A DNA stretch of 64,000 bases from Ceratorhiza oryzae-sativae (taxonomy: Eukaryota > Basidiomycota > Agaricomycetes > Cantharellales > Ceratobasidiaceae): NCBI GenBank assembly GCA_030998015.1, contig JARWMV010000253.1, positions 310,001 to 374,000 of the forward strand. Direction: 5' to 3'. Position numbers and translations under genes: made by a program. Numbering within the stretch: position 1 is the first letter of the stretch; the number at the start of each line of letters is the position of its first letter. Below the pieces are notes generated by a model that worked only from the letters and a program-made list of their open reading frames with translations, did not search any database and was not told the origin of the DNA. Below are positions 1 to 10,218 of the stretch, piece by piece.

Positions 1-396
1 TGAGCCATAGGCGAGTTCGTCGTATCAGAATGGAGTCGATCGATGAACACGAGGCGTCTGAGTATGGTGAAAAGCCCAGTGGACAGGTAAACAAGACGTG
101 AAGTGGAGCTCAACCATCTGAATCCTGACTGGATTCACGACGTTGACCGGAGACCGTGTGGCGAGAACAGCTATATTACACTGAGTTAGTACACTGCTTG
201 TTGGAATGATATTACACATACTGATAGTAGTACCGCCTCAACCGCGTCTACCCCTTTTAAAACCTGCTGGTTGGCGTGCGCGCTGAATGTTGCTAGCGCA
301 GCCTTGGGTGGGCGGGTCCGTTGAACTGCCCAATGGCTTGACTGAGGGCCCTTGCCCGCGACCTCGTGCCTGGGACCTCCGCTGAGGTCGTCGTAT
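1..396. other. No gene recognised at the left edge
   Basis: This stretch lies beyond the 3' end of the Plavaka-type transposase. It contains only short open frames with no recognisable domain and no convincing splice pattern. It could hold the 3' end of the transposon, but I could not find its terminal inverted repeat. Confidence 0.4.
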
Positions 397-3300
397 TCAC
401 ACACCAGCACCATGAACTACCGCCCGCGCTGGAGCAGGTCTATTGCTGTCGGAACTGGACCGATCGCTGACATCAACATCCATTGCCTCTTCGGCAGGAG
501 ACCCCTCCTCCTCGTCTTCCCCCTCCCACCCCTCGTCAGAGTTGGAGTTGGGTTCAGGTTCCGCCTCGTATTCGTCGCCGTCCGGGTCATGATTGCTAGG
601 TGGGGGTTGCGCATCCCTCTCGTAGCGCTTCATGCAATCTTGTTCCCAGTGACGAACGAGGTTGTATATCGGGTGGCTGGCGAAGATGTTGAGGAAGAGG
701 GTGGGGAAAATCTCAAGGACATCAGAGTCGGCGTCGAGGAACCGACTGAGGGAGATGCTGTTGTATTTGGGGGCCAGGTGGCACGTCATCCGAATGTCGG
801 AGGGGGGCACAACGGCACACGCGCGCACGCCCCTGGTGGTAATCTTCGGCTGGACCGTGAAGAGTCCGGTCGGGCTGGAGGCCTGGGTGCTCCAGTTTCT
901 GTATAGATTGATGTAGATGAGGGGTTTGTTGAACAGGTGGCTCAAGTAACCCGGCAATTCAAATACCATTCGAACGCGCCCAGCACGGTAGCCTATAAAC
1001 GAGGTAAGCAATATTCCATATCGCAGACAAGACATAAGACTTATGATGGATCCCCACTTTTTCGTTGCGCCCTGGAACATTCCCGATGAATACCACGTCG
1101 AAGCGGGCGCGATGTATCACCCGGTTGTACTCGTCTTTTTTGGTTGGGTGAGCACAGATCACGTCGATCCAGGAGCCCTCGGCCACATTGAACAGCGGCG
1201 GTGAGTGGAAAAGTCGAGCCCGGGTCCAGATATTGAATCGTTGGTCATCATTCGGTGGCAAGCTCTGGTACGTGGGATGTAGCGACTTCAGGAATACGTC
1301 GATGGCGGGAAACAGGTGGGTAGCGCCATAGTTGTCGGTCAGTTCCTTCGCGGTGACACGTAGCGTGGGAGTCTTGGCGACGACTTGGTTGGGGTTCGGA
1401 TAGAACTGGTCCACATCACCCTGAGGCTGGCCGTCTGGATCCGAATAGTGGGCCGTATGAGTCTCCCACGCCTGGCAGAACATCTCCGAGTTGGCCTCGA
1501 CAACAACACCCGCCTGTTGAAGCTCCTCGGGGTCATCTTCCTCATCATAGAACCACACTTCCCACTCGTCCTCTTCCTTATCTTCGTCTTCATCCTCGTC
1601 CTCGTCCTCGTCCTCACCATCAGCAGCCCTGTCCTCAATCTCTTGGCGCATTCGTCGTGCCTGGTCCAATTTCTCGGCGGCCAAAGGGATCAAAGCGCCG
1701 ATCGCTTTCAGGTGAGCGGCATGCATTGCGATAGCTTCTGTGTGCTGAATGTATATCGCCATTTGCTTTGTTGCGTTCACCTTATTGGACGCCTTGTAGC
1801 AGAGCTTTGCGAAATCAATGTGCAAACGCTCAGAGGTTTTGGTATTGTATCCGTTGGGGGTCCCAAGTCGACAAATAAGGTGAGGATAATGTGAAATCAT
1901 GTGGATTTTCAGGATGCCGTGAAACCCTGCATCGGTCGCGACCGCCCTGAGCGCTTCAAACACGTCTTTGTGTTCATGGAACATCACTAATGCATTTTCT
2001 AGGTCATCGATCTCGTCATCGGTCATGGACAACGAATGCGCCAGATATATGAAATCGAGAAGCGCTCGTGCGGCTTTGACGACTTGTTCGTTCGTATGAC
2101 TGATTGCCGGTAAGAGAACCTTGGCCATCTCCTTCAGCTCCCAGCCAGTCCATTGCGAAACTGACGATATTCCGTTTTTGAAATAGCGCATCCCTTGGTA
2201 GTCGGGCATCAACGTGTAGTGCTCGTCCATCAAGGGTTTGCCGAGGATCGTCGTCACCCATCATATGAGGTGATCCTTGATCACACCCTTGTGCAGCTGG
2301 TGCAAGAGGTCGGGCGTTATGAACGTCCCGATATCGACATGGGGATGCAACGCCCAGAACGGTTGAATCGGTAAGAGTCCTTGTCTCTCGAACCGCCTAG
2401 CTCCCTTCGAAACTCTCCGTTTCATTGTACTGATCACATTCTTCGTCTCTTGCAGTGGCGCGCCGTCTGCATCTCCTTGGCTCTTCGGATGGACCGTGCA
2501 TGTTGGGCAATGCGTTTGTTTAACGCATGCGACCTTGCACTGTTCGGGGAAATCGGCAACATAGGTGGCCATCACTGGATGAATGCGCCTAACGTTGCCG
2601 TCTGCGCATGGTGCGAGTACGCCGCCTTCCTTGCATGCGTCTACTAGCGGTTGTAGTAAGTCCTCCATACATTGGTGGAACATCTCACACTTAATTCTTT
2701 GTTTTTCTTCATCGCGCGTCTCACAGTCGAGTTTCGGGACTGGTAAATAGCCGATCAAAATCGACAAGCGTTTGGACACCCAGCGACGTAGCCGTTTTGG
2801 CAAGTTACCCACGGTTAGGTACACAGGGTGAGCCTTCTTGTTACCGGAAAAGTTTGTGAGTTTTGTCTCATTGGAAGAGACAATATAGGGAATCATGGTC
2901 CCATATTCGTCCTTAATTTTGTCCTGTACAACAGTGAGTCGCTTGTCGCCGCATAGGCTCATTACTCACTTGTATCTCCCACCACCAGTTGGCAGTCCAC
3001 ATCTCATCCCGCCGTCGCTGCTTCTTTGACCGCAACGTGAAGTGACGTGCCGGACACCAGTGCATGTGGCGTCCAAGGGTTTGATCAAGAATCAATTGTT
3101 TCACTGCAGCTAGTGAGTCGCGCCCCCAGAATTCGACAATCTCGCTGCCTCGGTTTCCATGCAGCGTCCACGTTCTAACCTTCCAGGTTGGCCCACGCGG
3201 CAGTTTATCAACATCAACCAGCATGACCTTGTTATTCTTATATGGCATGCGATCTTTTAACTAGATATATGTGCGTCTATGCGTTGTTTCTGTCAGTGTA

Positions 3301-4007
3301 GCGGAATAACTCACTTGTTTGAGTGTGCAATATTGGTTTTGAAATGAACCGCTGACCCCAGATTCCATCAACAATTGCACAATTTCAAACGATTCCGGGT
3401 CTGTAAGTTTACCGACGTTGGGGTATTTTTGGACCTTCTCAGGTAAGTCTTCCATGGTGGCCTGGCAAATAGGTTGACCGGCGTGTGGATTAGGGTATTC
3501 CTCCATGTATACGGTGTTGCCATTGACATCGATGATTTCGATGAGACACTCGTCGTTCTCGATGCTTGCATCTTCACTGGGCTGTTGGCTCCTAGCGGCG
3601 CTCTGTTGGTCGTCCAGTATGTCCACATCCATTCGTTCTGATCCACTTGCATGCGCTGACTGAACATCTTCATCTGAACCTAGAGGTATCGATTTTGCTG
3701 CATCGAATGTGTCGGAATCGCTGCTGGAGGAATCGGAGGCGAACACGCTTGGGGGGGCAGACGATACCTCTTTCTCCCAAGCCTCTTGTTGTAGACTGCA
3801 TCTCGGATCAGTGCGTATATGTTTCCCAACTCCATTGTGACCTGTGTAGTGGGTGGAGCAATAGGGGCATATATCCGTGCCACCTGTGTCGTATTGTGCG
3901 CGGCCTTCCTGTACATCGCCATGTTCTAATTTATGCGCCTTTAAAGCCGCCCTAGATGTGAAAGTTCATAAGCACTGACTACACTCATAAGTTCTTGTGC
4001 CAGGCAT
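397..4007 (-). pseudogene. Plavaka-type DNA transposase, multi-exon, with two in-frame TGA stops
   Basis: This reads from an ATG at 4007 toward 397. The N-terminus has two C2H2-like fingers (YECSQC with paired His, then ICPYC with a KHIRTDPRC tail), followed by a Ser/Asp-rich linker. The central exons carry the conserved Plavaka blocks: WWWEIQ, TNFSGNKKAHPVYLTVGN, CPTC and PDLLHQLHKGVIKDHL, then QWTGWE, HMISHYPHLI and GYRAGRVRM. Clear GT-AG introns lie at 3261-3314 (54 nt) and 2924-2969 (46 nt). A third junction near 993 has a good acceptor but no donor in phase, so it may be damaged. In-frame TGA codons sit at 3966-3968, inside the first finger, and at 2261-2263, just after KDHLI. Both fit a CGA-to-TGA change. 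Plavaka elements are CACTA-related cut-and-paste transposons of mushrooms; the family assignment is from motif memory. The copy is unlikely to make active transposase. Confidence 0.85.
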
Positions 4008-4325
4008 TGCAGTCGGGTGAGAAATCAAGCTGTGCGATAAAAATCTGCAAATCTGACAAATACAGCAAGTTACAGGACCCTGATCAGGTCATAGCAGCTC
4101 ATGTGACAACTTTGACTGGCAACTCAACCCTGTTCGACCAATGTCACGCACGCTTCCAGTCACTAACCTGGTGCGTACCCAGCGTACGCACAAACCGACA
4201 GATGTTCACAGGGCTCACAGTGAGTAGTACCCGATTTGTTCGAGTGTTGAGTTGCTACGACTCACACCGTATCTTTAGTCGAACGCGTGCAGAAAAGCGA
4301 AAAACGTTGTGCGTCAATACGCTAC
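4008..4325. promoter_or_regulatory. Intergenic gap between divergent transposase and DUF6532-like gene
   Basis: About 320 bp separates the divergently read transposase and the next gene, so it must contain both upstream regions if both were transcribed. I see no clear TATA box or repeat that would define a promoter. The right limit is uncertain because the start codon of the plus-strand gene is uncertain. Confidence 0.35.
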
Positions 4326-6919
4326 AACAAGAATGTCCGAAATGGTGAATCATCACCTGTTTAGACAGATGATGAGGGGGAGGATGGTGGCAAGAACAAT
4401 GCGAACACAGAGGATGGGGCAACAGGCGAGTTTCGTGTCTTCTTCAGTCCGATTGAGTCGGGATAACTGGTACAATAGACCCGCTAGAGGATGAGCTGAA
4501 TGCGGATGAGGCGCATCGTCAAGGTCTCATCAAGACGTTGTCAAAACACGAGGGACGCAACGACCTCGCCAACTGGGATGCCAACAAGCTCGAGAAGCTT
4601 TTGGCTTTGGGTTCGAAAGCTCCAAAACAGCCCAGGCCCGAGCCGAAGAGGTTCTTCAACAATAGCGCAAAGGTATGCAGTGGGCCTAGTCTGGGCCTAG
4701 GTAACTTATTCTCGGGTCAGGTTGCGCTGAACGGTCCAGCGAGGGAGGCGGTACCACCTCCAAAGGCGACTTTACCAAAAGCCTCATCAGGTGCGCCTGT
4801 GCGTAAACACGGCTGATCTCCTTCGCAGGATGCACAGGTTGTGCGCCCACCTCCTAATGGTATGTTGCGCGCCTCGTCGCTATGCGGTGTTGACTTTGAT
4901 TCTTGTAGCACGAAATCGGCGCGTATCTCAATATCCAAGTCCCACCTGATCCAAGCGTAGTTCAAGTTTGCGCTTGGGTGTGGCTTGGTCGGAACCGCCT
5001 GCGCGTGCTCTCCAACAGAAGAGTCGGGGTCGATCCATTTCCTCACGATCCCAGTCCCAGTCCAATTCAGCTGCTCCCCCACAGTCGGCTCTCGAAGACC
5101 CAGACAATCTTACCGACGAGGATGAAGACGATGACATACTTGCAACCAATTTGGAAGACAACGTGGATCACGCTACCGAGGTTAGTGTCTAGACGTAAGT
5201 AAGGATTGCCTATGCTCATATTTCTGGTTTCTGTAGGCGTCGCAAAAGCGCAAGACCGAGCGTGGACGGCGCGGTGACTTTACTGGCATCAAACTTGAAT
5301 TGGTCGATCTCACGTTTCTGCTCACACTATCACGCTTGTTCAGCAAAGTACCTTTCCCGACCACACAGCAATATACACAATGCCTCCTTGCCTCGTGGAG
5401 CGATGCGTGCCTTCAGCTTAACTTGAGTCGGAGCAGAAACCTCATCCAAAAGTGTCATCGGCAATCGGTATGTATTTTCTTCTTCGCTGTTGGTTGCCTA
5501 ACTGTTCGATTACAGATTACCGACCAAATCAGCAGCTTTCGCGGTCGCGTACAGGACATTGCAAAAGACCTTTGCGAAGTGTTTTTCCCGTACCATACGG
5601 GCAAAATGATGGAGCAAGAGATTGCCAATAAGGTCGCCTCATTGCTCCCAAACAAGATGCACCAAAAGGTACGATTCTGACACTACTATTTACCTGGTTT
5701 AACCATCTTGCAGCCTGAGTCCCCGCCCGGAACCGGTTGGTTTGCACATGAGTGGGTCGAGTGTGTGGTCTGCAAGATGTTCTTCATGGGACGCGATCCA
5801 GTCGCCGTCAAGTTTCCCAGTGAGTGGGACCCGGTGCCGCCCAGGGCTGTGGCGGTGATGTGTGGATTCGTGAGTCCCATCTACCTGAAAGAATGACAAC
5901 TGACCTTCCTGTGCAGATGATGTATTTTCTCGACAAGTGGAAGACCAGCAAGTTCAAAAAAGGTGGTAAGCAGGTAATCGACTCAAAGGGGAAGCTTCGC
6001 ATCAAGCGAATGAACTTCTACAATGTCGAGCCGTTTTATTGCAAGCAATGGACATTTATGAAGAGATTCGGAGCTTCCCCCGATCAACCGGGCCGGCGCG
6101 ACGTTCTCCTCTCCAATATGTACAACTCGTGTCTGTGAGTAATCATATTATTTTCAGTTTATTGCTTACGTCTTTTGCATGCTTTAGTACCACCGCCAAC
6201 AAAAAGCAACTAGACCCCGAGGCTGACTCGACATGCGGTGACGACAGCGAAAACGAGGAGGACGATTTTGCCATGGACATCCCAACAAAAGAGGAGCTAT
6301 CGCGCGTTCGTCGACATAAGAGTATTAGCAACAACGAGCTTAGACACGCTGATGAGTCAATACCAGATGCGGGCCCTACCAACCTTGCTGGCAAGGGTGA
6401 CACATTGGATGACAGAGAGGATCTTCTGGATGGCGACGACCTCGAAGGAATTGGACTAGGTGACTTGGGTGATGGTGACGACACGGAAATGGAAGGCTCA
6501 CCTGCTGCTCGTCCTCGCGGCGGATCCCCACGTGTGGCATCACTGCGTCCTGCAGTGTCTGCTCGTGCCACTTCCCCTGCTCGTGCCACTGCACTGGAGG
6601 GTTCGTCAAGCAAGTCCACTGCCCCGAACTGTTCGTCGAGCGCGAAACCTTCAGCAGGTGAGTCGTGTTCCCCACGCGACATTACGCTGACTTTTGGATA
6701 ATCTTAGACTCAGCTAGTGGTGCCACAGGCCCGAAGTCGGTGGTCAAATCAACGAGGAAGTTGGAGATCATGCTTCCAGCGAAGTCAAAGTTGGCCAAGC
6801 CCATGGATCCGAAAGGTAATTGTCCTGCCTGAACCGAGTTTAGCACTCAACAGTTGTTAGGTCCACGTGCAGCGTTTGAGTCGGGCCGCCTCAAAGTTAC
6901 GAAAGTGAATGCACGGTGA
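4326..6919 (+). CDS. DUF6532-like protein, about ten exons, apparently intact
   Basis: A continuous protein can be read through roughly ten exons. Clear exons are 5237-5467, 5516-5668, 5714-5869, 5917-6134, 6188-6657, 6708-6815 and 6861-6919 (stop TGA at 6917). All have canonical GT-AG introns of about 45-55 nt. The N-terminal half is acidic and low complexity. The core (5237-6134) is helical, with GTGWFAHEWVECVVCKMFF, then PVPPRAVAVMC, then a Trp/Tyr-rich helix, in the order I know from the agaricomycete DUF6532 family. The C-terminus is Ser/Pro-rich and basic. An early intron (about 4422-4475) appears to start with GC instead of GT. The ATG is uncertain; 4326 is the first candidate. Function is unknown. 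DUF6532 genes are often seen near transposons, and this one is divergent from a Plavaka transposase, so it may be cargo or an accessory gene. No stop interrupts the exons I read. Confidence 0.6.
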
Positions 6920-7059
6920 GGTGTCTACACTATTCCGCCTAATCTTGATTGTACTGCCGTGTTATCTATAAGCGTCCTGTCATCACATTTCTTGGTTCTT
7001 TCTTTCTTAATAATGATGCTTTATTGATCCTCCGATATGTAATTGTGAGCTGGTGAATC

Positions 7060-7285
7060 AAACACAAGAACACAAGTGCATTCTGTGTCTATGTAGCTAC
7101 GCAACCTCTACATAGATACTTGTAGAGTCTACTGGATACGGTAGACATGGGCTCATACTGTAGAATTGACTGTACGCAATCATCTACGGTATAGGCAGAG
7201 AGTCTACAGTAGATCTACTGTAGAATTCTATTGTCTACATTTAGGGTGCAAGCTACGGAATCTACAGACTGATACGTAAAGTTCT
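7060..7285. repeat. Cluster of TCTAC/GTAGA motifs with a perfect 22-bp palindrome
   Basis: More than a dozen TCTAC or GTAGA pentamers crowd into about 220 bp. At 7203-7224 they form a perfect 22-bp palindrome centred on AGATCT (TCTACAGTAG followed by its mirror). Such dense subterminal motif arrays mark transposase-binding ends in several DNA transposon superfamilies. This one lies at the 3' side of the broken transposase read from 9498 to 7228. I found no matching array at the other side. Confidence 0.7.
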
Positions 7286-9498
7286 GTAGACTCCCATGTT
7301 TTTGCTGATGTAATCAAGTTCATCAGAACTCCCAGTAGATTCAATGCGCGCCAGCTGCGCATGTAAGCTGGTTTTGCATTACTCTCAGGAGTAGAAATAC
7401 CAGAAACACATATTAGCAGTTGAACAGCAAGAGTAATGTCCTGCTTATCATCTGGACGAAGCATATAGTCAATACGAGCTTTAGGAACTCCACAGTCACT
7501 GAGATGTAGTCGTAGAACAGCTGGTGTAATATGAACACCATTGATAAAAGTCCCAGAAGACCCAATAAGAAGATTCCTCAAATGCTTGAAGATGTGTTTA
7601 TAATCTTTATCACCTGTAAGATCATCCTCTCCAACTAACGAATTGAATAGTTGTAGGCCAGAGAGAAGAGGGAACAGAGCGGAACCAGGCTGTATTGGCC
7701 TAACCAAAGTCAAGTCTGAAAATGAAGCACCTCAGCGTGCTTCACCATCAGATGTAAGGCACACAAGACGCCCGAGACCAAGTTTTGGCACAAGCTGCTT
7801 GCAGACTTGTATTGCATTTGTATTAGTTTGGTATGCTCCTTAGAGTTTTCATGCTTGCATGTACCAGAAATAACAATCGGGCGTGCCACATACAGTCACT
7901 TATCTGGCGATAGTAAGCCAATCGCAATTACGGTACACTATTAGATTCCAAATCAATTAGTTACAGCCTAATCAACTAAAGGGGACAGATACCTCAGAGG
8001 CTACATGAACTTCTTTTTTATCAATAGCATCAACAAGCTGTTCAATCTCCCAGAGAGAATCAATAGATAGAGCAACGCAGCCTCCATGCTCTCGACATAT
8101 TCCAAGCACCTTCCCAGTAAGTGCATCCAGTTGTGGACGCTCTTCAATTTTGATTTCGTCAATCATTATAATGTAGTCTGGCTCAAATTTGTTGCTGAGC
8201 AAGTCAGTGATGCTTCGAAATGTTTCGCTAAGATTATATTCAATATTGCCTGTGGTAGGCCTGAGCAACAATGCCCTTAGTATGGACAACATCTTGTATT
8301 GTCATATAGTTGATGGAGCTGGGAAATGAAGTGTTCGATGCGCAATATCAGCTACTCAAACACCTCCCAAGCGATAAAAGAGGAGGCATTTCATTTTTTC
8401 CTCTTCGGTGTATCCTTTTGGATGGGAAAGACCTTGCGCTGCTTTCCAAAACCGTTCGATTATTCCTCTAATCCCCAGCCTTTGCTTCACAGCGACAGCA
8501 ACTAGAGCTCCAACTCACTGCACGCTTCAGTCAGTACCAAGAGCCACAATGAATTTCTTGTGTTCATCTAGATTTTGTATGCGTGAGATCAACTTCCGAG
8601 CCTCAGAAAGCTTATGTGCACACAAACCATCGATCTGGTTTGATTTTCGCTGGAGGAGCTCATGCAACAAGTGCATCGAAAGGTAATTCCATGAGGTATT
8701 TTCATGCAAACTAGCCAAAAGACAATCCTGGATGCCACGAAGTGCCTGAGAGCTTTTCAGTGCGATGCAAAATGTACATGCTGATTCATCAGCTGAATGA
8801 TTGCTATGTCAGTAACCAGTACAAGCATTAGATCGAAGCTTCATCTGCTGGTTGTGAACTTCGAACCCCCAGGGCAGGGCCAGCAAATCGTGGAGAGCAT
8901 ATGGGTAATGCAAAAAAGGACTCTGTCCACTTGGAAAGTTGAAAGGAATACCTGCACAAGGGACCAAAGGTGCAGACATGGATATATGTGCTGTCGCATT
9001 AGTCCTAGTAGTCCTGTTTGGATGTATGCTGTTTAATGGAATTGTTTTGGGAGACATAAGGCGAAGACTACTGTTATAAATAGGAGGTGCAATCTCCAGA
9101 ATTTCTTCGTCGCTGTCTTCAACTTCGATGGGTTGTGACACAAGAGACAGTTTTGAAAGAAGACAAGGGGATCTGGTACTTGAGCTGATCGATTCTACTA
9201 GAGTTGATGTATGCATATCTAGCACTTCTTCCTGAAGAGAATCCTCACTAAGAGAGGGCACAGAAAGGCTCTCAGTTGTGGCAGTGAGTGGAGGTGGTGC
9301 AAGCGCAACACTACAAATTGATTTTGCCTTAGCACCAGTAAGTAAGCCAAAGTTAAGCAGAGTGGGTTGATCTCTCTGCTTTGCTTCCTTAGATTTCTTA
9401 GCCTGCACGCTGAGGCATTTCGCTTTGCCTTGATGTTCTACTAGGCCTTGTGGACCTCGAAATGCAACATGAACAAGCTCACTGCAATCAGGGCACAT
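7228..9498 (-). pseudogene. Degenerate transposase-like gene of an unnamed agaricomycete multicopy family
   Basis: Reading from 9498 down, the protein begins with a CPDC-type zinc-finger-like segment (MCPDCSELVHVAF). It continues with a Ser-rich region containing an acidic patch (EVEDSDEEILEI), then helical segments, then the block TEEEKMKCLLFYRLGG. The best-conserved parts are IIMIDEIKIEERPQLD with a following GICREHGG at about 8130-8190, and DKDYKHIFKHLRNLL at about 7560-7620. Both blocks match, from memory, a highly repeated protein family of mushroom genomes. The spacing DEI...D...T...G and D..Y.H..K..RN resembles P-element/THAP9 transposases. Frames are broken by several stops, including TGA at 8356-8358 and 8302-8304 where relatives carry Arg. 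This is a dead copy. The superfamily assignment is an inference. Confidence 0.6.
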
Positions 9499-9901
9499 AA
9501 CCTTGGTATCGGCTGCATATTTGGATATCTAAGTGCATATATGTTAGTCTAATGAGTGAACCTATTGTGATTGTTCACCTTATCAGACATGGTGACACTC
9601 AGAAAGATGGGGAACTTTGAATTGTAGTAATACCTCCTCATGTTGATGGATACAATACTAATGCATAATTCTCTCTTACCCCAGCACAAGTGGTTTAGGT
9701 ACTATTCCGTTCAATTGTGGTAATGTTGAATCCCACCTGGCTAACACCTTTGTTCAATAATCAAATTATATTTGAATTGACAATTTGCATTTCCATATAT
9801 GGGTTATATTTATAGGTACAAAAATTCTCTGAAAACACGCGAGAGGGGTGGTCCTAGACCCACCCACCCATACCTCAGGTTGGCACTTATTTTGCTGGTC
9901 C

Positions 9902-10166
9902 CCCTTGTATATATTCATATGATGAGCTATATCAAATACACATATGGTGCAAGACAACTATCATATGATGTAAGAATGGTGCCACATAACAGAATATTCC
10001 AGAAGGTACAAACAGAACATAAACAACAACAAGGTCACATGATCATGTAAGTAATTCTATGCATATATCTGATTAAATGGGACTTGTCCAAAAAAAATGA
10101 GAAAGAGAGATATATAAAATATAGGAAAATTATAATAAAATCTGTGTCATGGTCCAGGCCATGACA
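9902..10166 (-). repeat. Truncated 3' LTR of the Ty3/gypsy element
   Basis: This aligns almost base for base with 14967-15225 and ends at the same TGACA (10162-10166). In element sense it starts TGTCATGG. The distal half, about 255 bp, is missing beyond 9902. Nearly all substitutions against the other LTR are TG/CA pairs. Confidence 0.9.
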
Positions 10167-10180
10167 CTTCCCCCCCATCA
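10167..10180 (-). other. Polypurine tract of the Ty3/gypsy element
   Basis: Directly upstream of the 3' LTR, the minus strand reads TTGATGGGGGGGAAG and then the LTR start TGTCATGG. This is the position and composition expected of the plus-strand primer of a retrotransposon. Confidence 0.75.
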
Positions 10181-10218
10181 AGGTCTGAGTGCATTGGGAT
10201 GGAGTCAGTGGAATTCCT

